From Panicum virgatum (lineage: Eukaryota; Streptophyta; Magnoliopsida; Poales; Poaceae), in assembly GCF_016808335.1 (NCBI RefSeq), contig NC_053153.1, positions 21,959,033-22,023,032 of the forward strand: DNA of 64,000 bases, read 5' to 3'. The notes under the pieces were generated by a model. The model was not told the origin of the DNA. It did no database searches and worked only from the letters and a program-made list of their open reading frames with translations. Positions 1 to 15,042 of the stretch are shown piece by piece (positions within the stretch are counted from its first letter, which is position 1; each line of letters opens with the position of its first letter). Position numbers and translations under genes: made by a program.

Positions 1-310
1 CCAGTTTAACACTGGAATAATAGTCACTCTCAGTGCACAATGTCATGGCGCAGTTTTATAGACAACTTACAATATTAAATAGTGCAATAGTTATGTGATC
101 AAATATGACATGACTCAACGAAGACCGGCCTAAGTGAGGAGTGTCATCCCCCAGTCATAACTTGGCAACCGTGTCATGAGAGGGTCAGGGTGATGATCCG
201 GATCATCTGTCTCTCCTCTTAACTCTATTGTCAAATCAGCAATTATGCTGATGTGATATAGTCTTTCATACCTATGACATTTTTATGATACTAGCACTGA
301 GACTGACCTA
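1..310. repeat. AT-rich repeat, MITE-like end
   Basis: No coding sequence is seen. The right end (295-310, CACTGAGACTGACCTA) is the reverse complement of the type of terminus seen near 26447 (TAGGTCAGTCTCA), so this is probably the right half of a small Tourist-like MITE. The left end lies outside the window or is degraded. Family assignment is inference. Confidence 0.35.
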
Positions 311-391
311 AAAAACTAAACAGTGACACCCTAAAACATGCTAAACACCACGATCGCTTTACTCGACTCCCAAAACACACTAAGCAAACTG
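311..391. repeat. Second copy of the ubiquitin-eS31 3' flank
   Basis: About 80 bp here is closely similar, in the same orientation, to 2261-2342, the sequence just beyond the stop codon of the ubiquitin-eS31 gene. Shared blocks include CTAAACAGTGACACCCTAAA and ACTCCCAAAACACA. No coding sequence accompanies this copy: it runs directly into retrotransposon-like sequence. It is either the remains of a tandem gene copy or a duplication made during repeat insertion. Confidence 0.65.
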
Positions 392-890
392 GATGTCGGC
401 TTTAGGAGTACTCAGAGATCTGCAGCTACTCGGCTACGTAGAGCTCGGGGCTTGTCAGACACGGGGCCACGAGATACTTGATGTGGCACGGTCCTGTACG
501 AGATATGAGGTATGGAATATCATGTACAGATACACCATGTAACTACCTATATGATATCTTGTACTAGTCGGACTAGATAGAAACCACCCGAAAAGTACTC
601 GGGATAAAGTTCTAGATGGTAAATTTCCATATAACCCTGCTCCTTCGACCTATATAAGGGCGGGCAGGAACAGCTCCAACCCATCGACCCTCAAGGGACA
701 TCAAAGCGTCCCTTCTAAGCAATACAAACCATACATGACGTAGCGTATTACGTAACATTCGCGGTCCGAACCTGTCTAACCCTTGTGTTGCTTGCACCAT
801 CGTGTTTTTGATCTCGACGTCTTCCCATGATCATCTCTCTACCTAAGGGTATCCCTAGCTAGATGTGACGGTAAAACACCAGCACTATTT
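392..890 (+). mobile_element. LTR fragment, probably Ty3-gypsy
   Basis: The block has the look of the 3' part of a plus-oriented grass gypsy LTR: a TATA box (TATATAAG at 651-658), a CT-rich stretch, a run resembling GCAATACAAACCATAC downstream, and an end near GACGGTAAAACACCAGCAC. The 5' boundary and a target duplication could not be set. No internal domain or second LTR is present, so it is a solo or truncated LTR. Assignment rests on general resemblance. Confidence 0.45.
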
Positions 891-938
891 ATTTACTTTA
901 ACAACACACTAGTTAGTACAACCTCGGTCCACATGCCT

Positions 939-1114
939 CATGTAAATAGTGGCGGAGCCAGCCCCAACATCCAGGGGCTCCTTCCTTTTCCTCCCTCTTC
1001 TTCTTCTTTTCCCCTCTCCTCCTCCTCCTCCTTCCCCTTTGCCTCCAATGGAGTTCTCGAGGATAGGGGGCTCAAGCCTCCTCCCCCCATGTTGGCTCCG
1101 TCCTTGCATGTAAA
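939..1114. mobile_element. 160-bp hAT-type MITE with 8-bp target duplication
   Basis: The element occupies 947-1106. Its ends are inverted repeats (TAGTGGCGGAGCCAGCCCCA on the left; the right end reads CAAGGACGGAGCCAACAT on the other strand). A perfect 8-bp direct repeat, CATGTAAA, flanks it at 939-946 and 1107-1114, the length typical of hAT transposons. The interior is pyrimidine-rich (CTCCTCCTC) and non-coding, so this is a non-autonomous MITE. Confidence 0.8.
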
Positions 1115-2260
1115 TAACCTACAATACCACAACATCGCAACGAGGATACTACCACAGACGGCACTAGTAATTATTTTCTCCAACTCGCACACCGCTCCAA
1201 GGCATTTGCCAATGCTCCTAGACATTTGCCAATGCAGGCAGAGACGACTTCGACCGTCCAAACCCAGCGAGGCCGCACCCCAACGTCACCGGCGCAAAAC
1301 TGCAGAAAAGGTTTGTAGAACCAGGTGAAATGACATTTTTAGAGGCGGACGCCGCACCCGTCCCTACTTTTCGCTGCTAAAAATAACAGTTTGCAGGAGC
1401 GGGTACGCTACCCGCCCTGAAGATGCTTTTCTAAGGATGGTGACCCCTTAACCGGCCCTGAACACCCGCCCCTACAAATAAATTTTCAGGGATGGGTGCG
1501 CATCCGCCCCTGAAAATCGATTTGTAGGGGGGCGGGGGGGTCCACTCCTACAAATCGATTTGAGGGGGGGTCCACCTGTGGGGCCCCTGAAAATGCCTTT
1601 TGAAATCCGTGACCCTCTAGTTTCTTCAATCTCTGGCTACTAAAATAGCTCCGGCTGCAATGTTTTTTAATAAAGTTGAAGCTAAAGCTATTTTAAAAAA
1701 CATTTGGTAAAAAATAGCGTCAATCGCTTAGGATCACGACAGCTGCATAAGCTTCAGTCGCGTAGGCAAAGCCATTTAGCAGTTTATTCACGACCTCAAT
1801 AATTAAACCATTTTGAAAATAATACTTTGACAGCAGTGAAGCCGGTGAGAAAGCTATTGCAAACAAGCTCTCAGAACGTTACTTTTTGCTTGCTTGTAGC
1901 TGTTGCCTATGGAGCTATCTGCTGGACTTCAATTGGAAGGGTAACGTAAGTTAGTAGACATTAAACTTGCTGTAGAACTACTTATCTAATTATTTGCTGC
2001 AAAGAAGAAGGGAGATTAAAAAAAAATCCACCGTTAGGGGGTGCTGGCTCCGCCGTTGTCTGCGTTTGCAGTAGCCACAACTTAAAAGGCAGTCCTAAAT
2101 CATGATAAGCGGCTTGTTATTAGGATTTCACAATGCATCGTGAAACATGTTTTAGGATTTCAGAAGGCAGAGCAGTCAAAGCAAATTATATGATGCAGCG
2201 GATGTGAAATCAGATTTGTCTTTTTTTAAAAAAAATCCTTGATCCATATCACAGAAATAA
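1115..2260. other. Non-genic, TE-derived stretch
   Basis: No gene is seen. At 1335-1610 GC-rich motifs recur in both orientations (for example CCGCCCCTACAAAT and ATTTTCAGGGGCGG), resembling the subterminal repeats of a CACTA transposon, though no CACTA terminus was found. At 2037-2058 an orphan hAT-like end (CTGGCTCCGCCGTTG) has no clear partner. The remainder is AT-rich. Confidence 0.4.
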
Positions 2261-2349
2261 AGAACTAAACAGTGACACCCTAAAAATGCAAAAACACCAC
2301 GATAGCTTGAACTACCTGACTCCCAAAACACATTAAGCAACCTAGCTAG

Positions 2350-4909
<2,560 letters not shown>

Positions 4910-5932
4910 AGCAGAGCTACTGACTTTGGCTGATAAGGCGAATGTACAGGTCTTTAAACGCATAGCATGTTTTGCGACCGCCAATCTGTTTTGTCATCCC
5001 ACTAAGAGCCAGTATCCAATTGCCATTCAATTCTCACTAATATGTGCTGTTGTGTTACATCTGATTGTTGGTTCTTAAAAAATATGATTTGGGTTGTTCG
5101 TAATATCCTGTTTCGGTATCCTTGGTGTTATTTTACGCCATTTGTTTAGTTTAAAAACTTTTTTTACGCCATTTGAACTTATCTGAAATCGTATCCTTTG
5201 GACCCCTACCCGACCGTCTGCACTTTTTCATGTCTGCACTTTTACATTTAGCCACTCGTTCAGATCAGTTTTAAGGTGGCTGCGTCGAATGATGGATTTT
5301 TCCAGTTAATAAAATTTTACCTGTTCCATTAATATTTTGTGCCGCTGCAACATTACGAGCATACTTGAGGTAAACTGGATTTTCAAAAGAGTTGTCTAAA
5401 AGTGATAACGTCTGAGATATCTTCAGGTTTAGAAATGGATTTCTACGAGAAAACAATCCAAAATGATCTAACTGACTCTTATTAAATATTTAAATTCAAG
5501 AAAGTGATACAACTCCAAGCAAGTACACTCTGATGGGCCAAAGCATGCACATCTTCTGGATTACAGTAATCTTACATTATTCTTTGTTGATCTGCTGAAT
5601 ATGTTACTGTGCCAACAACGATCTCGGATATGACAGGCTCTGTCAGGACGGGCTCGTGCAAGCATGCATGAGGCTGTTGCCTAAGCTCTTGATTACCAAC
5701 GAGACAGAGCTTTAGTTCTGATGCTGCTGCTGCCCTCCCTTAAAACTGTAAGTATTTCTTCAGTAGAACTGGGCCGGGGGATGCCCCCTGTAGGCTGTAT
5801 GCCATGGCATTACCCATAATTTGAGAACAAACGTTATTAAGTATACATATTTATGTATCATGTACATTCAACTTATAAAGAAACAAAGTTCACTAGGTTA
5901 GCAAGGGAGAAACTCCGTCTGTTCGTGGAGGA
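4910..5932. other. 3' flank of the G-patch gene, no gene seen
   Basis: The first 100-200 bp are presumably 3' UTR of the plus-strand G-patch gene. The rest is AT-rich with no ORF that resembles a protein and no clear transposon ends. Confidence 0.5.
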
Positions 5933-6178
5933 GGTGTTTAGTTACTTGAGGCTTATAATAAGACCATTCCAATAAGCTCCAAATAAGTTTCATTCCATCC
6001 AAAATAAGGGGTGCTTATGAGGTTTATTTCCTGTGAACCCCACCAAGAAAACAACACTTTCTGACCCCTACCCCTCCATAACCCTATCTATTCAACGCCT
6101 ACAAAAGCATATTAACGAGGGGCACAAAGATCATTAGCTACTAAAGAAGCTTATTTTAAGATCATACAACCAAACAAC
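5933..6178. mobile_element. MITE with GTTTGGTT-type ends
   Basis: The left end (GGTGTTTAGTTACTTGAGGC) and the reverse complement of the right end (GTTGTTTGGTTGTATGATCT) match imperfectly over about 30 bp, both running into AATAAG. The interior (~190 bp) is non-coding. The ends resemble common grass MITEs, but a target duplication was not resolved, so the superfamily is left open. Confidence 0.55.
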
Positions 6179-6529
6179 CGCGCTCGCCTCGGCGCCTTAT
6201 CCCGCAGGCCGCGTCGGCGCATCCCCGGCTTGGCAGTTGGCGCTCGACGGCTCCCACACTAGCGATCGACGGGAAGCACCAGCACCTCGCACCCTCGCCC
6301 CGATCGGCATTTGCTCGCGGGCTGCAATTACATTCGATAGGCGATTACATTTGCTTAGTTATATTTAGATATGCGATTACATTTGCTTGGTTATATTTAT
6401 TGAGAGAGAATTCTTCGGGGTGGAGCTGGAGAAGCTCTGCGAGACTGCGACGCCTCCGGCATATGCAGGATTCTGAACAAGATGACAGAAGACCAGAAGT
6501 GGATCGTCGCCTCCTCTTGCTCCTCCTCC
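6179..6529. other. Left flank of the 4.8-kb solo LTR
   Basis: GC-rich then AT-rich non-coding sequence, with a short imperfect direct repeat of about 35 bp (GCGATTACATTTGCTT occurs twice between 6340 and 6400). It was contiguous with the sequence at 11357 before the solo LTR inserted. No gene is recognisable. Confidence 0.4.
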
Positions 6530-9500
6530 ACCTGTGAAACAGACCGGGTTTCCGAAAGGCGAACCCGACTCTCTGTATCGTCGTGATAGTCCCTGGATCA
6601 GTAGCTATCACATACAGAACCCATTTCAATCGAATATCACAGACATAACTCACGTTACAACATCACATGGGTTTATTTATTACATAATCCAAAGGATTGT
6701 ATACGAATCTCAGAGTACAAGCCCCTTGGGCTAAAAGAAAACCAACAGAAAGCGAAAATGATATCTAGTCTTCTGGGCAAACTTCATCTTCACGAATCCT
6801 CTCCACAGGCAGCTCGGAGTGTACCTCGGGCCATCATTCACATCATCTTCCTTTGTCGTCCTGTCGACTCCTTCACTCGGATCCTACATCTATCAGGCTA
6901 TCCCCAAGGACGGGATAGGTTCACGTCACCATCCGTATGCAAGCTTTATGGTGGATGCAATCGGTATAAAAGTAAAGCCAATGATAGGCTATGTTTTCCT
7001 ATGCAAGCAAAATATATAAGTCATCCAAATCACCTTTCAACACGGGCAGCTCCGGCATCCCGGACTCCCGGACTCCTATCTTCCTCTACCAAGTATCTCA
7101 ACCTTGTTTCGGTGAGGGAACTCCCTCTCCCCGCACCTCAGCTGCTATCCGAGAGGAAAAGTGGTACTAGAGGGAGGTAGAAAAGTATATGTGGTTCTAC
7201 CTACAGTGTGGTGCTAGATCCAGAGTTGTACATGACCGAGTACGCGGCTATACGTATAGTTTTCACCCTGTAGGGGTTGTACACCTGTACCCACTCGCCA
7301 CGAATCCGGCCAGGAGCGACCCGACCTTCTCCGAGGCACCAGTCAACGAAACTAACGGCTACGGCACCATCCTACTCCCGGTCTGGGGCGCGTCCTCCCG
7401 CAGAAGGTCGCCCGGGGCTGTGAAGCTATCTAGAATGGAATCTCCATGGATCCTGCGATCGGGGGCGATAGGGTCCTGCCCTCTCCCCCTGACACTGAAA
7501 CACTATCCTCCTGCAGTAATGGTGCCGCGCATAGCTAGCTCGGGCTGGGTCCCCCCTCATAAAGGATAAGTGGTGTGCACGTTTGATATAGTTCCGTCAC
7601 TAGGGCCACAAAGTCAAGTCCTTCATCCAGCTGAGGCGAGCGTCTTTGTCCAAAGTTAGCATTCCGTCAGCACAGTCTGCAATCGATACCCATTACAAAT
7701 ATCTCCTCCAAAACTACACCTCTACTATGTTCCCTACAGGAACGGTCTAGCACCCGCCACAGGTGCCCGTCACCCATTATAGGTGCACACAGGGTCGTGC
7801 CCAACACACAATCCCCCGGCTCCTGATCCAAAGATCAGGGAAAAGGGTCCGCTCGCCCCCGCTGTAACCTAATCACCAACTCCCATATATGTGGAGGCAT
7901 CTTCCAGCAAGCAAGGACTAACATATCATATATTCCCTTACCCAATCTCACTCATAGAAGCAATAGCATACAACAATTCACATCTAAGTATGGGAAATAA
8001 GGAATACGGTAAAAAAAAGGCCATGCAAGCTCATCTCATCACACTCAATTTGGGAGCGTAGTGTATCTAGCAAGCAATGCCTAATAGGTATTCAATCGCG
8101 GACGGGCGTGAACTTGATAGGTCTCCGTAGTCTTCCTGGTCCTCCGGGGGCTTCTGGTCTCTGGGTACGTCCTTCTGGATTCTCCGGGTGTCGGGGTAGT
8201 CGGTCAATGTCTCCTTGTCAGGACCTAATCGTAACTACATATAAGTACAGGGGCCAAAGTGCAAGGATGCACAAAACAGGCTCAAAATATATCCAACTCA
8301 CAACAAAGCCTATTCTAACGCGTATATCATGATTTTAGAAGAATTATGAAACTGGTTTCATATTTTTCGGAGCTCCGGTTGAATTACTGTGAATTTTCTA
8401 CGGTTAAAGTATTTTCTAGAATTAATAAATAATTATCGAAAAAGAAAAAACACGGAGGTGACACGTGGCAGAACCAGAGCGTGCCACGTGGCATGATGAC
8501 ATCAACATGACGTCACCTTGGGGTCAGCTCTGCTGACATCAGCAGTGGGCCCGGCTGACATCAGCGTTGACCAAGTCAACATTGACCGTTGACCGGTCAA
8601 CTAGGTCAGTGGGGTCCGCAAGTCAGTGGGCCCTACTGGTCAGCCTCTCAGTAGTGACTTACAAGTGGGGCCCGCAAGTAAGGGATAAACAGAAAAAGAA
8701 AAACGGTTCAAGGTTTAACTGGGCTGAAAAGCAAGTTGGGCCGGCTCACAGGCCACTCGGCTTGGCTCACGAGGATGGGCTGGCTCGGGCGACGGCTCGC
8801 ATGCCGGCTCGGTTCGGCTCGGGACAAAAGGGCCGGCTCGGACTTCGTGGCTTGCTGGGCCAAAAGCGGCCCGGTTACTCTCCCTTCCTCTTCTCTTCTT
8901 CCTTCCTTCTCCTTCTTTCTTCTCCCCTGCCTTCTGCCTCTGCTTCCTCCCATGGCGAACTGCCTCCTGGCGGCCCGGCGATGTCGAGGACGAGGTTGTC
9001 CCAGCGCTCGGTGAAGAGGCGGTGAGGTGGAGACGGGCGGTGCAGGGCCAGGTCCCGGAGCAGCGAGGTCCTAGGCGTGGCGCGAACGCGCAGCGTCGCG
9101 CACAGATGCGAAGCTAGGCTAGGGCCCGGCTTGGCACATGTCAATGGCGGAGGGCGAACGGCGACAAGACGTTGCAGACCCACGGCGGAACAAGGCATCG
9201 AGGCCGGGCACGGGTCAGGGCTCAAGCTCGGCTCGATTTGTGCCAGCGCGCGATGATTCGGCTAGCCGAATCCGCGGCGGCGCACAGCAGGGCCGGCGGC
9301 GGCGGGGTGCAACTGGCGGCGACGACGGCAGAGTTTTGCTGCGACGAGGCCTTCCCCTCCAGGTGGAGGCATTAGCCCCCGTCCCTCCCTTCATCTTATC
9401 TTCTTCCTTCCTCCCCACCTTGCTTCCTTCCTTGGTTCCTGGCGCGGCGGCGGCAGCGCTGTCAGTCCTCCCGAGGTCGTGGCTCGGCGAAGCTCCAACG

Positions 9501-11356
9501 GCGGCAGGGCTTCCTGGTGGCGCGGCTACGGCGGTCCGGTGGCGACGTGGTGGCTTGTGCACACGGGGTCCGAGCATCCTCGGCTCGCGGCGGTGGTCCG
9601 GTCAGGGCGGCCAAGGGCATGGCGGCGAAAATCCCAGTTCGGGGCGGCAAAACCCAGGGCGTAGCGCGAACGCATCGCGCGTGGTCCAGAAGGGTAGAGC
9701 GGAGCGGGGCAGGGCTCGGCCGGCGAGGACGCGCAGCGGCAAGGCCGCGGGGGCGTGCAAGTGTAGGTCGAGGTGGGCGTGTGCCAGGGGCTCGGCTTAT
9801 CGCCGGCGGCGCGCACGTGCCGGACACGGCCATGGCGTGGCCACGGCACAGCAGAACGACGGCTGCAGGCTAAGGCTACGCGATAGCATCGATCCCCTCA
9901 AGAACGCAGCAGTGCAAAAGCTGAATGGTAGGGCATGGGGGTCTGGGACAGGGTGGTGGCCTACCGGCGGGCTCGAGGGTGAAAGGATGGCGGCGCAGTG
10001 ACCATGCGAGGCCGTGGAGGGGCGGAGCAGTGCAGGCCGCGCGGGTTCGTCGATGTAGCCGATCGGGGCGCAGGCTCGATGGCGTGCTCCAGCGGCGGTG
10101 TCCTCCTCCTCCTCGCGGTGCTCCTCTTCCTACTCGCAGTGCTCCTCTCCCTCAGCTCCTTCCTCTCCTTCTGGCTTCTCCTTCCTCTCCTCTTGGCCCT
10201 CTGTTTTGGTGGTTGGCGGCGGCGGATGAAAAGAGCTCGGGGCTCTAGGGTTTGCGGCGGCCGCGGGGTTTTATAGGCGGCCACTAGGGTCTAGGGCTCG
10301 GCGCGGGGTGCTCCCAAGGCACGGACGCCCAGGAACAGTGGAGGGCGCTCGGTGCGGGCTCGCGGACGCGTGGCACGCATCGCGCGGCTGCGCTGCGCGG
10401 GGCTATGGCTCGGGAGCGCGCGCAGGCGGTCAAAAGCGAGGCGAGGAAAGGTGCTCGGCGGCCTCCGCGTGCTGTCGCGGAGCGGAGAGGACGCGGGTGA
10501 TGTGCGCGGCAGCGGCACCAGCGTGAGAGGCGAAGAGAGGGCGCGGGCGGTCAAAAGGCGAAAAGCAGGGTAGAGCGGCATGGCTGGCGCGGGCAGGCAG
10601 CCTCCGCGCGTTGTCGCGGAGCGGGGAGCACAGCGCGGGCGGCCAAAGGGAGGGGCGGAGCATTGCGGCAGAGCAGAGGAATCGGCGTTGCCGATTTGGG
10701 GAAGAAAGGGGAGCAGTTCCCCTGGCAGGCGGGCCCGGGATGGCAGCGGCTCGCGGAGAGGAGGGCGCGGCTGTGGGCTGTGCTGCGCGTCCGCGCAATG
10801 AGGCGCGCGCGTTCGCGGGCTGGGGCGGTTGCAAGCGGGCCGGTGGCGAGCGGGTTGAGCTGGGCCGAGCGCGAGGTGACGGGCCGTCGTGGAGGCTGGC
10901 AGCTTGATTGGGTCCTGCTGGGTTTGGGCTGGACCGGGATTAGGGTAGAGCTCGGGTTTGGACTGGGTAGCGGGTTAGGGGGGTTAGAGTTAGAGGTTAG
11001 GGCTCGGATTTAATTTGAATGGCTTAATTCAAATTAAATCCCACACAAGTGTTAGCGTTTGAAATTAAATCGAGGGGCACACCTCGATTTAATTTCCACA
11101 CAAATTCACACAATAAAATAAATCCAAATTCGAAATCGAATTAAACAAGGTAGAGCCAAATAAATTCAATAACTCCAAATATTCCCACACTAGCAATTAA
11201 TATCCTTAATTAAGAACAAGTTTTAATTTACTAGGAATTTTGGAAGGCAGAAATCCTACTTAAGTTGAGATTTACAGCATTGCCATGATTTTTTTTTTGA
11301 AATTCACATTTTTCGACTTTATAACATTCCGGGAAAATCCGGGATGTTACAACCTG
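6530..11356 (-). mobile_element. 4.8-kb solo LTR, probably Ty3-gypsy, 5-bp target duplication
   Basis: The element 6535-11351 (4,817 bp) is flanked by the direct repeat ACCTG (6530-6534 and 11352-11356). On the minus strand it starts TGTAACATCCCGGATTTTCC and ends ACCCGGTCTGTTTCA, so it has the TG...CA ends of an LTR. A TATA box lies about 1.08 kb into it. No second LTR, primer binding site or gag-pol is present, so the internal part was lost by LTR-LTR recombination. Many GC-rich ORFs on both strands between 8.7 and 10.9 kb reflect base composition; none resembles a known protein. Direct repeats of the type TGACATCAGC occur near 8.5 kb. Confidence 0.82.
10269..10276 (-). promoter_or_regulatory. 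TATA box of the solo LTR
   Basis: CTATAAAA on the minus strand, with GC-rich sequence and an AAACCCTAG motif shortly downstream, marks the likely U3/R boundary of the solo LTR and agrees with its orientation. Confidence 0.6.
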
Positions 11357-14300
11357 TCCCTCATCGCCGGCGACCGGAATCGCCGGATTTCGGCCGGCCG
11401 TCGCCCCTGTTCCCCTCCCCTATTCTGAAGTCCGGCCAAGGACCTAGATGTAAAATAAAAACTGGTTTCCAGGGGTGAAACGGTAAAATATGCATGAACT
11501 CTGAGCTTCAAACTTGTAAAATCAATAACAATTCATAGAAAAATCGTAAAAATGCAAACGCAACTGTTCTGAAATCCTTGAGACAAACTCTATAACTTTA
11601 ATTACATGCGTATCTTCAGTTTCTGTTTACGTTTTAATCTAGGATAAAGATTAGAATAAATCACATATAAAGTTTCTAGGAGTTCTACACATGAACTAAT
11701 GTTGATTTTTGGATAGTAGCTATATGCATGAAATATGAGCTCTGTGTAAAATTTTCATGCCCAGAAAATGATTGTGACTATAGGTTTTACTTAGATCTTT
11801 TTCTATGCTAAGAATAAATGCTACATTTTGTTCCTGATGTTGTAATGAATATTTTTGGATGAAACTTTTTCTATACACTTAAGATCCTAAAATAATAGTG
11901 TAGTAAAAGTTTGAAAGCCATAACTTCTATCTAAATATAGTTTTGATTTAATCCATGTGTAATAATGCTATCTAATGATAAATAGTTATATTACTTATAA
12001 AAATCTGAAATTTATATAATTACTTAGTTTTGAGTATATTAACCTGCATGCCAAGTTTTAGGGTCAAATGTTAAATAGAACCTAAGATATTAATTACTCT
12101 TGCTATCACCTTGATTTGTTTTTGTATTTTCTCCTGGTAGCTATTGTGTGTGTTTATCTATGAAACTGACTCACAATCATACTAGATGTATATGGATGCA
12201 GAAAAAAAAGTTTGAGCATGTTTAATTAAAATAAACTACCTTTAATATTTATGCATATTTTTAAATGAGTAAAGGCAATACTGAATATATAGATGGTTAT
12301 AAATTCTAACTTTTTTATTGTAGATTTTTCATGCCTAGTGTAGACTCTGGTAAAAATTTGATATCCATAAACATTATATAACTCTCTATACATTTTAGTC
12401 TTGTTTTATGTAAGTTAAGTTTGTCAAATTTATTACTCATGTTCTATGTGTAGAAAAATCCTGATAAATTTTCAGTGTGTTAATTATCTTGTGTAGAATC
12501 CTCTTTAAAATTTTGAGCCACAGAAATATTTCGTACATTCCTATAGAAATTAATCTTGCTCTACATATGTTTATCTTGTCATAATTATTGCTCCTGATAT
12601 CTGCATGATTAAAATCTGGAAAAATTCCAGTAGAGAGTATAACTTGTAGAGTCTCCTGTAAAAAATTGAACCCCAGAAATGCTTTAGATCATTCTATATG
12701 AATTTATCTTGTTATGCACTTGCTTTGTTTAAATGATTTTTCATGCCTAAATGTTTTGCTATGTGTAGCTGAAATCTTTACTACTAGTTCACTCTTAAAT
12801 TTACTACCTTGTGTAAAATTTATAGCACCAAAAATCGTTATTAGCTTATAGAATGAAATTGTCAAATATCCTTATGCATAATGAGTAGCAATTAAAAACC
12901 ACCACCCAGTTCATTTTGGATATAAACTACTCTATAAATGACTGCCCAATAACATGACTTAAACAAGTTCATCACTAAAGTAACACATTTGTTGGACTAC
13001 AACTTTATCGTGAAGGAAATAAATATGTTTGTGTCATTTTGTAACAAAGAGCACTTTTGCATTCATATAGAGTCGACCTCTCCCGCTGATGGAATGTCCG
13101 AATTGATTTCCGAGTCCGAGATTGAACAACAGGAAGCTAATTTATATCTAACTGAATTGAATCAAAACTCGGACCAATGTTCGAAAGAGCCCAAGGCTAA
13201 CTTTACTCGGGAAGGCAAGCCCCGGTGCATAATCCCATTATTTTCGCGCTATTTACATCTAACTATTCGTTATATATTGTAATAATTTTATTTGCGCATT
13301 TACGTTCTTAGGCGTTGTTCGAAACCATAGATGCATGTCCTCTAGGTACCTATGTTTGTTATCCGGATCTTTTTCTCGACTAGTTGTCCCGCTAACTGGG
13401 TACGGTAGAAGTCGAAGGGTTTCTGCCTTTCGCGAGATTATAGGAGTTGACTGACTTTATTTACTGCTGGAATATAAGGGCAACGGGCAGGGTTATGTAG
13501 GTGTGATACCCCGTCGGTGTAGTCAAAATTGGCTAAGGTCGCGGTGTGTGGTAGCTTTGTTAAGCGTTTGAACGTACTAGCCACATGCCGAGAATATGAT
13601 AATCGGTAAACTCGGTACCTGATTTGACCGACGAGTGGACTTCTCCCACCCGTCTAACTTTGGTCCCGTCTAACGGCGAGTACAAGAGTAGAAGCGGCCC
13701 GGCTGTGCCGTGGTGCGTGGAACTCTTGTACTTTGGGCGGGTGGCCCTGATCCACGGACCGGAAAGAAATGGGAAAAATTGTGTGTGTGACTTGGTTCCC
13801 ATACGTGTGTGTTAGGTTCCCCTGGCCAGATTAAGAAACTCGATTCGAATCGTTCCGCCGCTCACGGACATTGAAACTACTTAATACTTTTGCCACATAG
13901 AGTAAGAAGTGAAATATGATGATGATAATACTGTTGTATACTTAATGTTTTCACTACCATGCTTGTTTAGAGATAGTTGCAAATTTAGAACGGTTAATTC
14001 AACTAGAATATGGCAAAGTGAAAATCTGAAAATAAGGATCTACTTTTAGTGGCGTTTTTGGCAAAACAAACCCCACAAACCAAAAAGCCTTGCATATCTA
14101 GTTATCGGACTAAGGTATATCCGGAGACGGGTAAGTCTTGCTGAGTATTAGTATATTCAGCCTTACTTGTGGGTTTGTTTTCAGGTATTGCTGTAGAAGA
14201 TATATTTGCTGGTTTAACTGCTTTACCGTCGGGTTGGTCGGTGGAGTGGGTTGTTTCCCCGGCCAACACTAACTCTACTGATTGATGTCTCGTACAGGCT

Positions 14301-14644
14301 TCATCGTGACATCATTATGACGTTAGCTATTTTCATCCTTCCGGTGCAAATAATGATACACTGATGAACTGTTGTATATAAGACCTCTGTAGTACTTGTC
14401 TTATTTTCAGAACCATTTTGTAATAATTAAATTTTCGCTGCAACTCTGAGATGTATGAAATAATCTGTGTTGTAATCTCTGGGCTCACCTTCGTGTGAGT
14501 GTTGTCTGTGCGATCCTGGAAAGCGTGGCTTTGATCGAGGCTTCACTCGAGAAACTACCGGTGAGTGCCATTTTTGGGTCAGTGTTGCCTAGCAACAAAG
14601 ATTAGAGCACCCGGACCCAGTTACTTTGGGTGGTTCCGCCACAC
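11357..14644 (+). mobile_element. Degenerate retrotransposon LTR-like sequence
   Basis: About 3.3 kb of AT-rich sequence (11.5-12.9 kb, many near-repeats of short AAAATC/TTTATG phrases), followed by a more GC-balanced part with a 97-residue reading frame (12989-13282) and a transcript-end-like region ending GGTTCCGCCACA at 14633-14644. This organisation is typical of long plus-oriented gypsy LTRs of grasses. The 5' boundary was cut by the solo LTR and no target duplication was found, so the call is inference. Confidence 0.4.
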
Positions 14645-14838
14645 ATACTAGGTAGATTATGAGATTTTGGTATGCCCCAGGCCGCATAGACCGAAGCTCA
14701 TACCATTTTCGTGAATCGGCAGTAAAAAAATAGATGTTGTATCATTTCATTTTCATGATAGAAACAGCACCGTTGTTTCCCCTGCCAATTCCGTTTGGCA
14801 AGATTATCCTTTGTAAGAATAACGCCTCGTCTAAGATA

Positions 14839-15042
14839 TTAGAGGAATATTTTTATCTTGAGTGGGGCTTTTAATTTCCATATTCTCTTATTTAGGTTAG
14901 GAATGTTCTGATTGATTAATCCCAGATAATGTGATTTTACCGAAAAAACACATGTCTGGTCTAAGTTCCATTTAAAGTCATCTCTTTCTTGGCTTAGATC
15001 GATAGTTGATAGACGTGAGACAAGATTGTTCCACATTATCAA
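14839..15042 (-). pseudogene. LINE ORF2 C-terminal fragment (zf-RVT-like)
   Basis: A 67-residue minus-strand frame contains the pattern WNLDQTCVFSVKSHYLGL followed by IWKLKAPLKIKIFL. This is the signature of the zinc-binding domain that follows reverse transcriptase in plant non-LTR retrotransposons and their relics. Reverse transcriptase and endonuclease parts are absent, so this is a dead fragment. Confidence 0.65.

Noticed and set aside
2037..2058. Right end of a hAT pairing with 947
   Set aside because: The left end at 947 pairs instead with 1106, supported by the CATGTAAA duplication; the 2037-2058 end is an unmatched terminus.
8700..10907. Many long GC-rich ORFs on both strands
   Set aside because: They overlap in several frames, lack recognisable domains, and lie in the solo LTR; open frames are expected at this GC content.
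12989..13282. 97-codon ORF as a host gene
   Set aside because: It lies in LTR-like sequence, has no recognised domain, and resembles common reading frames of grass LTRs.
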